Below are positions 44,251 through 55,692 of a stretch of 64,000 nucleotides of DNA, piece by piece. Origin of the DNA: Arion vulgaris (taxonomy: Eukaryota > Mollusca > Gastropoda > Stylommatophora > Arionidae); contig CM036768.1 of assembly GCA_020796225.1 (NCBI GenBank), forward strand, positions 41,118,789-41,182,788, written 5' to 3'. The translations under genes were made by a program, and so were the position numbers. Position 1 is the stretch's first letter, and the number at the start of each line of letters is the position of its first letter. Below the pieces are notes generated by a model. That model ran no database searches. It saw only the letters and a list, made by a program, of their open reading frames with translations, and had not been told where the DNA came from.

Positions 44251-44399
44251 ATTTTAAAAATTCTTTTTGGTTTCCAGTATAGAGCTCTCATCTGTAAGTT
44301 GCGTTTTTGTGTCTAGCGAAATTGCTCACTCTGGGATAGCCATGGTGAGTAATAATGAAAAAGGGCAAAATCTAAAGTTTTGTTTCTGTATCTGAAAAA

Positions 44400-44640
44400 A
44401 CTGCTCTTCCTAGAAGAACTGGGAGCGGTGATGTTGGCAAGCGTAAAATAAAAATTACGTTCTAGCATCTAATGAAACTGCCTCCCGTTTGCTAGTGTTC
44501 AGAAATGCTCTTCCTAGAAGAAAATACAAAATAAAAAGTTACGTTCTAGCATCTAATGAAACTGCCTCCCCGTTTGCTAGTGTTCAGCCTCAGTTTAATG
44601 TTTATTTTCTTTCTGAGAGGAAAATACAAAATAAAAACTT
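44400..44640. repeat. Short direct repeat ~75-80 bp apart, imperfect
   Basis: The phrases TTACGTTCTAGCATCTAATG and AAACTGCCTCCC...GTTTGCTAG occur at 44455-44505 and 44540-44585, and GCTCTTCCTAGAAGAA at 44401 and 44509. It looks like a small local duplication in intron 2; no coding content. Confidence 0.7.
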
Positions 44641-45450
44641 CAAATAGCCTGGTGCCAACACACATCCTAGAGCGGTTGAGAATGTTCCTAATTCGAAACA
44701 ACCTCACCGAAGCTAGAAATGTAAAGCCAAGAATGTAAAAGATTGTCAACTCAGACAAACCCAAATATTCCCAAAGTCTGACATTTTTCCGATGGGCCTG
44801 TCTTACATCCGTAAAAAGTTGTCCACAGCATGCAAACTCTCATTGACTCAAAAGTAAAGGCCACAATAAACAGCTGAAATTGATCACTTGAGTGAGTGTA
44901 AACCCTCCATCTGTCCAAACAGGTGGTCGACCAATACACCTTCTGGCGTAAATAACACAAAGGTCACAGAAAGTGATCAACAAGTGTTCTAGAGCGATCG
45001 AAGAAGTAGCTCTTTGGACTATAATCACATGCAGATTGCCAAGTGTTGTCAACAAGTCGTGTTTCTAGAGCGCCTACTGCGCTAGAACCAAGGGGGTACT
45101 GCAGTGATCACCAATAGAGAGGAGAGTTTCCTCAACCCTAGACATGCCTAAAGTTGCAGGAGTCTTATGTGTCTGCAAAAAAAAAGCTGCGTACTCTCCC
45201 CTGCTCTTAAATGGGAAAAATAGTTGAAATTAAAATTCCTTGGGATTCAGAAAAGGAAAAAAAATTGGTTGATCACATCTCTGCCAAAGAACAGAAACCT
45301 GGCCTAAAAGAGCAACCCTTCAAGATATATTATAGAGGATTGGTGAATATCTCAGGTGCATCATTCTGTTTGTGGTTCTGCCTGAATAGAAGTATAGCTG
45401 ATATTGATCGACAAAAAATCGAGTTAACTTGAGAGCATTTATTTGGATGT
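44640..45450. other. Intron 2 sequence, no element recognised
   Basis: No repeat family or host exon was seen. Small ORFs on both strands (for example 45211-45432) lack recognisable domains. Confidence 0.4.
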
Positions 45451-45463
45451 TAAACATATGTAC

Positions 45464-45772
45464 CTCCTGAGTGGTTATCGGGGCCCAAATTGGGGTGTAA
45501 AGAGTATAACCACCGTTACCTGCCACGCATGTCGTAAGAGGCAACTAGGGGGTTGGTAATGGGGCTAGCTACCCCACCCTGTAAAAAACACTAGATAACT
45601 AGAGAAACCAGAACCAGAAAAATTCATAGCTCGCCACCTGAGGAAGAAGGACCCCGCAAGAGTGCAAATGGGGAGAGAGTGGAGAGATCTGGAAAAGATG
45701 GCCTTGGGTAAGCAGCTTGAAAGGCTTTGGTTCGGACCTATGCTTCCCTAGGGGCGAAGGGTGAAGAAGAAG
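45464..45772 (+). mobile_element. SINE-like insert with TSD
   Basis: Flanked by AAACATATGTAC (45452-45463) and AAACATGTGTAC (45773-45784), one mismatch. The head CTCCTGAGTGGTTATCGGGG resembles a class II tRNA D-arm; the next ~110 bp match 9242-9350. The remaining ~180 bp are unlike that copy and end in a GAAGAAGAAG tail. It lies about 150 bp upstream of exon 3. Confidence 0.75.
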
Positions 45773-45922
45773 AAACATGTGTACACAACAATGATACATA
45801 AGCTGAATGGTTTTTGTTATTTTGTTCCCTTTTATTTGTATTTCATGTTTTGCACGTTCATTGTAGTATTAATTATTGCCTCACTTTCATCTCCTTTCTT
45901 GTGTGCATTTTTCTAAACATAG

Positions 45923-46106
45923 GAGTTGGAATTGCAGCATTGTTTGATCTGCTACTTTTTGTGTCAACATTTGCTCCCTTGGTGGCACACCTAGGAACTT
46001 ATGCTTTCATTGCTATATCCAGCGATGAATACGCTTGGGGATCATGTGACGTAGTTAAATATATAACCAGTGAAAATGAAGTCTGTTCTGAAGAAATCAA
46101 GGAAAG
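45923..46106 (+). CDS. SLC6-like transporter, exon 3 (TM3 and start of EL2)
   Basis: Residues 77-137. Acceptor CTAAACATAG|GA, donor AAAG|GTGAGT; phase 1 in, phase 2 out. It encodes GVGIAALFDLLLFVSTFAPL then VAHLGTYAFIAISSDEYAWG, a TM3-like helix opening with the family's F/W-K-G-I/V-G junction. It continues into extracellular loop 2 with WGSC118 ... VC131. The two cysteines sit where SLC6 transporters form the EL2 disulfide (W.SC....NT..C). The usual cluster of N-glycosylation sequons in EL2 is absent here. The conserved Tyr pair of TM3 (substrate site) is not evident. Directly downstream is a (CT)n tract in the intron. Confidence 0.85.
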
Positions 46107-46139
46107 GTGAGTTTTATTTTGTTTGTGAGTGTGTATATT

Positions 46140-46140
46140 A

Positions 46141-46171
<31 letters not shown>

Positions 46172-46182
46172 TCTCTCTAGCC
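46140..46182. repeat. (CT)n microsatellite
   Basis: About 40 bp of CT dinucleotides with one CCC interruption, 35 bp after exon 3. It ends CTCTCTCTAG, which mimics a splice acceptor. Confidence 0.9.
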
Positions 46183-46349
46183 TGTAATGCACCTGGTTCT
46201 TAGGGCTGCAACAAATGCATACCATTCTTCTCTATCTGTTCTCTATTGCCCATCTGTTTCTCAAAATTTCCCCTTTGGGTCTGCCTGGAATTCTGTGATG
46301 TAGTTCAGTAACCAATAACATCATTTCTTTTCTCTTATGCAATTTTTCT

Positions 46350-46500
46350 GAAGATCCCTAGGATTTGTGCTGGAACTAAGGAGTTTGTGCTTTGTGCAAC
46401 ACTATCATCAGGTGGCATGCCATTTCTGCAGAGAGAGGCGCAGTCATAAGGGGAAACCCAGTACAATGAAGTCATTCCTTTTGTCTTAGTCTCTTTTAGA
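46350..46500 (+). mobile_element. Decayed SINE body
   Basis: Shares CCCTAGGATT, GGAGTTTGTGCT-like, CAACACT, GGCATGCCATTT and AATGAAGTCATTC with the body of the SINE at 27190-27350, about 75% by eye. The tRNA head is lost. It is preceded by a LINE end with CAGTAACCAATAAC. Confidence 0.5.
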
Positions 46501-46669
46501 CAAAGACTTTTGATTATGTACAACATCTTAAATTGGGAAACAAGAGGGACATGTGCTTTTGTCTTATTTGATCCATGCTTTTGAAACATTACATCTCGAA
46601 CATGAACAGATGTTAAGAGTAGCTGGTAGCACATTGTAATGATTTGAGGTGCGGAGGGAGTAAAATAAG

Positions 46670-48035
46670 GTTAGCTTCACCTGGAATAGACAACTCTCAG
46701 ACAAATAGATGTAGAATCATTACCTTGTTGACAAACTGCTTGGTAATATTTATGAGCTGTAGAGTTTCACATATAATGGAGACAAATGGTCTGTCAATAA
46801 TATAATCATTAAGGTCAGAAAGGGGCTAACCACTCTCAATGTTATGGTGGAGGTGATATTGAACAATGCTTGCTTTTTATTCTTTATCTGGGACTTGTTC
46901 TGACTGTGGTGGACTTTGGCCTTGATCTCCTGAAAGTTAGCATATGATGTAAAATGAAGTGATGAGGCTTATACTCAGTTACACATGAGACACTTCATGT
47001 GAGGCAATGCGCTATGTCCTTGGCTTGCCAACGATGACCAGGAGGTGCAAAGTCGCACAGGTAAAATCGTATCTGAGAGTATGTGAAGACACGAACCATC
47101 CTCTGTACAATGCCATAAATTAACACAAGGGCAGGCATTTGAAGAGAGACTGATCCTGGATGGCCAGACAGAGGATGTTATTAAACAAGTCTGTACTCTA
47201 GACTAGCTGAAGCATGAGGAAGAATGGATGCCTGTATCAGAGTCTATGGTTGAATACACTAGGGTTTTTTGTTACACTCAGACGTTATTGTAGGGAATGG
47301 GTCCCTGATGTCGTCCGTGCAGAGATTATGACACTTGTGGATCAGCAATCCCATCCAGAGGATCAAAATTGGTAATGTTATTTACAACTTATTGACAAAT
47401 ATTATTTACACTGATGGCCCTGGCTGACACAAAGCCAGATAAGCGTTAAATTATTCAGCGCAAAGATACAGCAGGAAAACAATTGAGGACTGTGACACCA
47501 TTGAAGCAACATCAAGTTTGACTATGGAAATCACCACTGTCTCCAAGACTTTCTCATGGGTGACTGAACCATATGATTATCATATCAGACTTCATGAATA
47601 TGCTTCAAAGGACTGAATCTGGAAGTCTGCGCACAGAATTGATAGACAGCATTCGGATGTCATATCTCATTACCATTACTTGATTGTATAGCCCAGGACG
47701 TGCTGGAGTGTGGACCATTGAAAGTGCTGACTGGCTAGCAAATAATGCTCCTACTCAAAGTGGCAGAAGTTTAGACAGAGCTGATGTCATTAATGCAGAA
47801 CACACTCAGCTATGAGATATGGGTAAGTCTCAGACACTAGAACAATTGCGAGAAGTAAGAGTTAAATATGGACAGGCCAGATAGTGTTGTCTTCATAGTA
47901 GAAGAGATATAATAACTAACTTCTCATGGGTGCGAAGGTGAACAGGTGGACTTTGGGATGGCTGTTGCAGCAGAGGATGGAGCACGCTTGGGAATGTCCA
48001 ATGTGCTTTATGTAAATCGCATAACAAAACAAGGT
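46670..48035 (+). pseudogene. I/Jockey-type LINE, heavily decayed copy
   Basis: Follows the layout of 48387-50289 at lower identity. RT thumb text (KGLTTLNVMVEVILNNACFL) is at 46810-46880, the GCTATGTCCTTGGCTTGCCA phrase near 47010, and RNase H text at 47330-47690 with Asp motifs disrupted (YTDGPG, then IISDFMNML). The C-terminal block follows, ending near CGCATAACAAAACAAGG at 48017. It lies immediately before the younger copy and in the same orientation, so it is an independent, older insertion. Confidence 0.6.
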
Positions 48036-48386
48036 TACATGCTCTTCACATGCTTATTTAATATTGATACTGAAAATTTAATGAAAATTGTTAGAAGTCA
48101 CTAAAACTACAACAATTTTGATCTGTTTACAGTACTTCACATCTAAGATAAGCAGATACACAGTTCTCCTTTTAAAAATTGTCAAAGGATTAGAAGAGCT
48201 AATCTTGTCTGTTAAATAAACACAGTGAAGATCAAAAACTTTAATGAATGCAAAGAAAACTAAGATTACATGCAGCGACAGAAAAAAATAAGATAGCAAC
48301 CCAAAATTGCAATGAATAATGAAGACTTTGAAAGTATTTCAAATTTTGATGATCTTGACTCTGTCCATAATAACAATGGAGTCTGT

Positions 48387-50289
48387 ATATGGAGTCAAAT
48401 ATAATGGAGACAAATGGTCTTTTCCCTCCACTCTCGGGCTATCCCAGGAAAGGACACCTGGTGCAATGCAGCGGTCTTTGCTTATGATGCGTATGAGGGG
48501 TTTCAGATGGGGATGGAAGCAGGCAGCCGCCATTGATTTGCAGGACGCATACAACAATGTCTCTTACACCTTACTTATGCAGTTATTGATGGATATGCAG
48601 GTGGAAACACGCTTGGTCAAGTGGATTGCTGCTGACTTTACTACAATGCGTTGCGGTTCATGGGCATCACAACCACAACAGGTCTAATGAGCCTTCCCAG
48701 GGATCACCACTCGCCAGTCCTTTTCAATGTATACATGTCGGGTAACCAGCACACAAAAGGTCGGAGTTGGGCAGAACAATGTCGTCGCCATGATATTCTG
48801 GTGTATCGCATGGGCAAGGACAGAAATGAGATCGCATCTGCATTACAGTGTGAGCTGAATAGGATTGGTGACTGGTGCAACAAATTCGAAGCGAATGGAA
48901 CCCAGCAAAGGCCTCTCTGACATGGTTCTCTCTTAACACTCACATAGTAAAGACACCTACCCTGGTTGTCAGCATGTGTAACAAAGACATTGACAGAAGC
49001 CAAACACTAAAGTATCTTGGAATAACAGTTGACAGAAGCATGTCATTTAAGAGCCATGTTGAGAACGTAATCATAAAGGCAAGAAAAGGGCTAACCGCTC
49101 TCAAAGTTATGGCGAGGGCGGATATTGAGCAACGCCTGCTACTCTTTCTTTATCAGGGACTAGTGCTGAGCGTGGTGGTCTATGGCCTTGGTCTTCTAAC
49201 AGTAAGCAGAACATCGGTGGATAAGTTAGAAAGGATCCAAAATGAAGCGATAAGGCTTATACTCGGTTGCACACATGACACTTCTTGTGAGGCAATGCAC
49301 TATGTCCTTGGATTGCCAACATAGCCACAAGACACAAAGTCTCACAGGTAAAGCATCTGAGAGTTTCTTCGGACACAAATCATCCTCTGCACAAATCCAT
49401 AAATGAGAACAAGGAAGGCGATTGAAGAGAGGTCGATCCTGGATGGCAGAGGCAGAGGATGTTATTAAACAGGTCTGTACTCTAGATGAGCTGAGGCACG
49501 GTGACGAATGGATGCCTATATCAGAGGATATGACTGCTTACGCCAGGGTTATCAGCACACTTGGATGCCGCTGTAGAGAATGGGCCCGGGCGTCGTCAAT
49601 GCGGAAATTCTTGCACTCGTGGATCAACACTCCCACCCAGGTGATATCATTATCTACACCGATGGCTCTGTCAAGCATGGCACCAGATCATCGTGGGCTT
49701 ACTCAGCACAACGAAACGGTCGCACACTTCATGAGGACTGCGGGGCTTTTGAGACAACGACATCGAGCATGACTATGGAGATCACCGCTGCCTCCAGGGC
49801 TCTGTCATTGGTGGCTGAGCAACAGGTTACCCATACGATCATCATATCAGACTCGATGAATATGCTTCAACTGATTGAATCTGGAAGTATGCGTGTGGAA
49901 TGGGTGGACATCATTCGAAGATCACATCTCAAGAAAATGACTTGGCTGTACACGCCTGGACATGCTGGATGCGGGTAACGAGCGTGCTGACTCTCTTGCA
50001 AATAGTGCCCCGACTCAAGTGGGCAGAAGCATGACAGAGCCGATATCAATGCGTACGCTCTCAATTGTGTGACATGGGCGGGTCTCAGACACTGGAACGA
50101 GTTCGAGAATTAGGCGTTAAGTTTGGACATGCCAGACAGTGTCGTCTTCGTGGTAGAGAGAGAAGATATAGTAATCAACTTCTCATGGGTACTGTGAGCA
50201 AATGGACTTTGGGATGGCTGCTGCAACGGAGGACAGAGCACAAATGGGAATGCCCAATGTGCCATGACGTCGATCGCATAACATAACAT
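48387..50289 (+). pseudogene. I/Jockey-type LINE with RT and RNase H, TSD-bounded
   Basis: Best-preserved member of the main family, 1.9 kb, 5'-truncated within RT, flanked by AATGGAGTCTGT (48375-48386, 50290-50301). RT: AAIDLQDAYNNVSYTLLMQL (first catalytic Asp), then a PVLFNVYM block. The FADD box is destroyed by two small indels near 48785, just before ILVYRMGKDR. The thumb is open at 48875-49324 (KYLGITVDRSMSFKSH, GLTALKVMARADIEQR, RLILGCTHDTS). RNase H is open at 49580-49978: IYTDGSVKHGTRSSWAYS, MTMEITAASRAL, IIISDSMNMLQLIE, LYTPGHAG. The last Asp region is shifted at 49971. The C-terminal block SKWTLGWLLQRRTEHKWECP and the (CATAA)n tail complete it. In intron 3. Confidence 0.85.
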
Positions 50290-50636
50290 AATGGAGTCTG
50301 TGCAAACAAAAATCAGAATTGACTGCCATAGAACAGTGATTAAATATTGTGAAGAACTTATGACATAACACAAGCAAGGAAACAAAAGTAAATCTTCTGG
50401 TAACATGAATTTTTAATGTGGCAACATATGCATGCAAGAGACTATTACATAAACATTACAGAATAAAATATAAATTTTTTTGTAAGTGTTATAAAAACAT
50501 TTTTAGAATGTCCTGGACAAATAGGAAAACATAGACATCCTCCAAGACCTTCTGTAGTGACATACTTTTTTCAAATGTTTGTTTCCTTTCTTTGAAAGAT
50601 ATTGTATCAACGTTCCGTTGTCATTTTTCTTTGCAG

Positions 50637-50687
50637 CATTTCAGTTGTGGACAGAACCCCACACAGACCAGAAGAACTATTCTACAA
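50637..50687 (+). CDS. SLC6-like transporter, exon 4 (EL2)
   Basis: A 51-bp exon, residues 138-154. Acceptor TTTCTTTGCAG|CA, donor ACAA|GTGAGA, phase 2 in and out. It encodes SISVVDRTPHRPEELFY. The PEELFY end aligns with the SLC6 EL2 motif P.EE(Y/F)(F/W) that precedes the N/K-R-V-L helix at the TM4 approach. It is too short to recognise alone. The phase match with exons 3 and 5, and the motif continuing into exon 5, support it strongly. It lies between the TSD-bounded LINE ending at 50289 and the LINE fragment starting at 50752. Confidence 0.8.
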
Positions 50688-50751
50688 GTGAGATATAATT
50701 CAAACAGTTAATTTCTGCATGTCCTACACAACAGTAGATTATATGTTTTAG

Positions 50752-51263
50752 CTCTGAACTAGTCTTACATTGGATACCAGCTCACTGTGGCATACCAGGA
50801 AATGAAAAGGTTGATAAACTCGCAAAGGTTGGGTGGAGCCTAACACAACACCACCCAACATAAAGCTTTACAGAAGTAAAAACTCTCCTGAAACAATCCA
50901 GAAAAATGATCTGGAGAACAACAAATGAAGGATACAACCCAGAGCACAACAGTATAAATACACTAAACAGAAAAACACAGACCACAATATTCAGACTTAG
51001 AACGGGACACTGCAGTCTCAGAGCACACCTACACAGAATGGGTCTCAGGAACTCGGCAGCCTGCACCTGTGGAGCACCTAAGCAGTCCCCAGAGCACATC
51101 CTGCAAGACTGTCCCAGTCTGAGTAGTGTGAGAGTGGAAATCTGGCCAACAGAAACAACCCTACAAGACAAACATGGGGGACCGGTGAAGACCTCAAGCG
51201 CACCGCCCTGTTTATGACACATACCGGAGTAGTCGTATAGCGGAAGTTGATCCGAAGAAGAAG
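50752..51263 (+). mobile_element. 5'-truncated copy of the long EN-RT-RNase H LINE, with TSD
   Basis: Flanked by ATATGTTTTAG at 50741-50751 and 51264-51274. It begins inside RNase H (IPAHCGIPGNEKVDKLAK) and continues in the 50906-51217 frame with NTLNRKTQTTIFRLRTGHCS, LHRMGLRNSAACTCGAPKQS and EHILQDCPSLSSVR, a Cys/His zinc-knuckle-like C-terminus. It ends in an AAGAAGAAG tail. Sister of 17790-18235. In intron 4. Confidence 0.85.
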
Positions 51264-51274
51264 ATATGTTTTAG

Positions 51275-51875
51275 TACTAAATTCATTTTAACGTATTTCA
51301 GTGACAGTGAGCTGAAATTGCACACCAGTGGATGGTGGTTCAAAATCAGGCACTTTTGACTTTTGTCTAATTGTCAACTGAGCTACTATGTAAGTGTTCT
51401 GACTGACTGTTTCAGCTAGCACACAGTTAATGATGAAAGGAAACAAATGCTAGTAGGGTACTAAGTGCACAACATAGATTCTAACCAGTCATAAACGCTT
51501 GGCATGGTCTCTATCATGCAAATTATAATATGTGGTAAATCTAAGCATTTATTGTGAGTATTAAATGAATATTGATTGATTGATAGAACCATTATCTTTG
51601 CTCTTCAGTGGATAACAATGTGTGCTCTAATCTCTTTCTTACACTGGAACATCTTGGCAGCAGTGCACAAATTCTGTAGCACATGCAAGAGTTCCCTGCA
51701 TAATTGTGAGGGTGATGAAGATTTGTATGAAGTTTGTTTTTATTGATGTTTGTTGCCAGGGCAGCAGTTTCCCAGCCTACTCTTATCAGTTTTCAATTGC
51801 CAAGAGTTGTTTTGTATGCTCAACTTGAATGCAGAACTTCTGTTTTATTATTACTTTCTGTTAGGACTAGGAGTT
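51275..51875. other. Intron 4 sequence, no element recognised
   Basis: Unique-looking AT-rich DNA with no coding phrases. Confidence 0.4.
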
Positions 51876-51879
51876 TAGT

Positions 51880-52560
51880 TTAGTTTAGTCGTCGGATCAC
51901 CATCACTGCACGTCTAACAAATTAGTCCATAAGTGCTCCGATCTCTCCCTCAGTATGTCCATCAGCGTGTGGCACTAACGACACCGGTTCTTTGTTGGTT
52001 TACAATTCTTCTTTGTCTGCCAGCATAGTGTTCTTGTCGAGCTACACCACACTTAACTTTGAGTTCTTACAGTCTGGTTAGTGTTGTGGATTCACCGCTA
52101 TTACGTGAATCATGTACACGCCTCTCTCCCTTAAGGAATTTATAATATCAGCCTGGTCCATTGCTCATCCGCTTTGGACAGCAGCCATACCTGCAAGCCT
52201 ATCCGCACGTTCATTCCCCTTACACCTGCAAGCCCTGGCACAAAAATAAAACTGATCTTTGTCAGCTTAGACCTCCCTAGCGATTCTATCCAATGTCTCC
52301 TAGCCCATCCTGTTTCAATCTTCCTGAGCATACTCATTGAGTCACTGAGAAAACATGCATGGATAAAAGTCTGTGATTCTAGCCAAATCATCGCTTTGGT
52401 AACCGCCATGATTTCCATAGTGAGAATGCTTGTAGTCACTGCAAAACCACCGTCTTCCTTCACAATCACCTCCGCCTGAGCAGTGAAAGCCCATGAGCTC
52501 CGACATGTCGAATCACAGAACCATCATATAAATGATTACATCATGCTCAGATGTGTTCTC
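51880..52560 (-). pseudogene. LINE RNase H and C-terminus, minus strand
   Basis: The minus-strand frame 52469-52140 reads TSILTMEIMAVTKAMIWL (Glu), ACFLSDSMSMLRKIETGW (Asp), IFVPGLAGVRGMNVRIGL (degraded GHAG). Further down, a C-terminal RHTLMDILRERSEHLWT-like block is at 51960-52000. Closest to 31590-31830. The first Asp motif near 52530 is shifted. In intron 4. Confidence 0.65.
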
Positions 52561-53026
52561 AAGGACTAGGAGTTTGTTCTCACCTACTTTGAGATCAGGA
52601 CCACTGGACAATAGTTGATTGCTGGACACAAGATATGAACTGAGTACTTTTATTTAGTATAAGGCGAGCCACAGGAACCTCTATATTAATTGAATACATG
52701 ACTTTAAAACTTGTAATTCATAGCTGCATTATGTTATCCTCATGTATGGAACAGTTGTATGATTGCAGTGTCATAATTAAGTGAAATATGTAACACTGTT
52801 ATGTTTGGTATAGGACCCAGTGTATCCAATTTCTACATGTATTTCTGTCACATTTGTCATTCTTATTTGACCATTTCTAGCCTTACTGCAAGGTAGAAGT
52901 TATTTGATGTCAGAGTTATCAGTGTAGGAAAACAGTCTTTCAGGACTAGTGAATTTTCATTACACATTTTTTTTTTAGTTTTATTATTCTGAGGCTAATT
53001 TTTAGTCAAGATCATTATGCTTCTTG
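52561..53026. other. Intron 4 sequence, nothing recognised
   Basis: AT-rich with no open frame of note; ends at the target site of the next insertion. Confidence 0.4.
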
Positions 53027-53039
53027 TATGCTTGTCCTT

Positions 53040-53439
53040 AGCAAGTTGAATGCATTTGAAAATAGATGTCTGCGAAAAATAATGAATATAAAATGGAACG
53101 AATTCAGAAGAAGTGATGAAATCAGAGACATGTCTGGTCAACCACTAGTGATAACTGTTATAAGAAAGAGAAGATGGAGATATGTTGGACACACCTTGAG
53201 GAGAAATGATCAACGAATATCAAAGTAGGCATTGAAGTGGGATGCAAAGGGTTCAAGAAAGAGAGGTCGACCTAAAGAGACCCTGAAACGAACTTTGCTG
53301 AGAGAGGCAGGAAATATCGGTCTCAGTTCCATGGAGGAGATTGAGCGAGTTGCCCAGGATAGAGCGATATGGAGAAATTACTTGCAGACCCTATGTAACA
53401 TATAACGGTACGAGAGGAATTATTATTATTATTTATTAT
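53040..53439 (+). mobile_element. 400-bp 5'-truncated RTE-type LINE with TSD
   Basis: Flanked by TATGCTTGTCCTT at 53027-53039 and 53440-53452. It encodes LNAFENRCLRKIMNIKWNEF, RKRRWRYVGHTLRRNDQRIS, a stop, then SRKRGRPKETLKRTLLREAG, ending with a (TTA)n tail. Very similar to 56180-56570, implying a recent common source. In intron 4. Confidence 0.9.
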
Positions 53440-53974
53440 TATGCTTGTCCTTGGTGAAAATGTGCATCATGCACACAAACCTGAACTCAGTGCTCTCCCA
53501 TTTAACAGGAGGGTATGCTTTTCTGGAGGGTCCCTCATGGGGTAGCTTGATCTCATAAAACCTAGGTCACTGGTTATTTAACATTCACCAGATCTGTATC
53601 AGTTAAAATATGAAGTTGCATATGTAGGTATGGTTGGCTTGGTTGATGGAACTGTATTTGCATGGATGTTACCTTCTGTTTATTAAGACCATAGCTGTCC
53701 ACCCTTGCTTCCAGAATAGTTTTTTCACCTCATCATCAGATGCAATGCAGCATGGTATTGATGATCACAACTCTGAACATAAGTTGCTGTTTGTTAATAC
53801 CATTTATATTTTCATTATGATAAACTACTATAGCTGTTCAAATGTAGTGCAATTTCATACAAACAATATAGGCATTCAAATGTTGAAGTGTGTAAATTTA
53901 CTTCTGTTATTTTTATTGTGTTCTTCATACTAACTAACATAATATCTACCTTCTCTCTGTTTCTCTCTGCCTTT

Positions 53975-54390
53975 TTAACCCGGATTGGGACATAGGTCCT
54001 CAACCAACTCATGCCAAGTCTTTCTATCTCTAGCTATCTCCTGCAGCTCCCTCCAGCTCTTCTTTATATTGTTGATCCCTCCTCCAAATTTCGTTTCCAT
54101 GTTTTTCTCGGCCTCCTTTTTTGCTGTCCCTGCAGGTTCCAGGAAAGGACCCTTCTTGTTATATTCCCTCCAGCGCCAGCGTCTTTTTTAACCTCTTGGT
54201 CCACTGGAATCTGTCTTGTTCTCTCCATAAGTTCCTTATTTGTAACCCTATCATACCATCTTAGTCTCTCTCTATTCTACGCAGACACCAGTTGATGAAT
54301 GCTTGCAGTTTATGCATTATTGTTTTATTAGTTCTTCATGTTTCTGATCCATACAGCAGAACTGTTTTAACATTAGAGTTAAATATCCGA
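53975..54390 (-). pseudogene. LINE C-terminal fragment, minus strand
   Basis: The minus strand reads KRRWRWREYNKKGPFLEPAG, KKEAEKNMETKFGGGINNIK, SWRELQEIARDRKTWHELVE and DLCPN before the stop: the GRP-type C-terminus of a CR1/RTE-like LINE. In intron 4, upstream of exon 5. Confidence 0.6.
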
Positions 54391-54559
54391 ATATTTGTTC
54401 TAAATATCTACATCATGTGTGCCTAAAATGTGTGACTGATTTCACATGAAATATTACCATTTTGTAAGCAATGTAATCATTGCTAGATATACATGCAGTC
54501 ATATTTCCCAAAGTATATTTCTTGTATCTGACACAGACAAATAATATGTTATTCTTTAG

Positions 54560-54731
54560 GCGTGAGTTTCTCCAACTTTCAAGAGCAGTTGACGTCATTG
54601 ATGGCTTTCCACAATGGAGATTTACAGACTTGGCTAGAAAGGCAGAGATTTCTTTGATGCCTGTTACCTTAGCCATTGTATGGGTTCTGGTGTCATTGTT
54701 TGTTGGTTTTGGTCCCAGAATCTGTGGATGG
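54560..54731 (+). CDS. SLC6-like transporter, exon 5 (EL2 end and TM4)
   Basis: Residues 155-212. Acceptor TATTCTTTAG|GC, donor ATGG|GTAAGT; phase 2 in, phase 0 out. It encodes KREFLQLSRAVDVIDGFPQW, then RFTDLARKAEISLMPVTLAI and VWVLVSLFVGFGPRICGW. The opening matches the SLC6 segment N-K-R-V-L-x-L-S-x-G-I-x-D-x-G-x-x-x-W that leads into TM4. The hydrophobic helix that follows fits TM4, and the G-x-x-x-x-G-W end fits the loop to TM5 (family: K.SGK). The usual bases of family-specific motifs are only partly kept, as elsewhere in this gene. The exon is flanked by unique intron sequence. Confidence 0.85.
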
Positions 54732-54994
54732 GTAAGTGAAAAACTATGCAAATGGTTAAGTTCTTTGCAAATTGAACATAACGTTGTACTTTGTTACGCA
54801 CCTGTTTACCTTAATTTACATATGTGCATGCATCTCAGACACTCAGCTATTATCTCTGGGAAAGTGTACAGAAGAAGGATCCCAGTCACAATCATTTACA
54901 ACAGAGGTTCATTGCATCTAAGCTCCCAGTAAAATGGGATCTTTTTTGTCTCATGGACACAAACACCCACATGTCCGAAACACGTAAATTCATG

Positions 54995-55600
54995 TAAGCC
55001 CCTATAGGTTGGAGGCTTCAATAGACAACATGTAAGCTCCTATAGGTTGGAGGCTTTGATAGACAACATATAAGCCCCTATAGGTTGGAAGCTTTGATAG
55101 ACAACATGTAAGCCCATATAGGTTGGAGGCTTTGATAGACAACATGTAAGCTCCTATAGGTTGGAGGCTTCGATAGACAACATATAAGCCCATATAGGTT
55201 GGAGGCTTTGATAGACAAAATGTAAGCCCCTATAGGTTGGAGGCTTTGATAGACAACATGTTAGTAGTTGGGCGACAACATCCATAGGTTGGAAGCTTTT
55301 ATAGACAACATATAAACCCATATAGGTTGGAGGCTTTGTAAACAACATTAAGCCCTATACGTTGGAGGCTTTGATAGACAACATGTAAGCCCCTATAGGT
55401 TGGAGGCTTTGATAGACAACATGTAGCTCCTATAGGTTGGAGGCTTTGATAGACAACATGTAGCTCCTATAGGTTGGAGGCTTTGATAGACAACATGTAA
55501 GCTCCTATAGGTTGGAGGCTTTGATAGACAACATTAAGCCCTTATAGGTTGAATCTTTGATAGACAAATATAAGCCTATAGGTTGGAAGCTTAGATAGAC
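54995..55600. repeat. ~38-bp minisatellite, about 16 units
   Basis: Units contain CCTATAGGTTGGAGGCTTTG and ATAGACAACATGTAAGC with small indels. CCTATAGG is a palindrome in many units. Minus-strand ORFs through it (period QPIGAYMLSI) are artefacts. It begins about 265 bp after exon 5, in intron 5. Confidence 0.95.
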
Positions 55601-55692
55601 ATCCACTTATACCGCAACCTGCTAGCTTGGACCTTCCAAAGCATTGACAGAGAGCAGTACACAATATTAACTAGAGTATTGTACACAATATT

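Noticed and set aside
54480..54932. 150-codon ORF as a separate gene
   Set aside because: Only its central part (54560-54731) is coding-like; it is exon 5 of the SLC6-like gene with intron read-through on both sides.
55002..55348. Minus-strand ORFs of repeating Tyr/Met/Leu-rich peptides
   Set aside because: Readings of the ~38-bp minisatellite.
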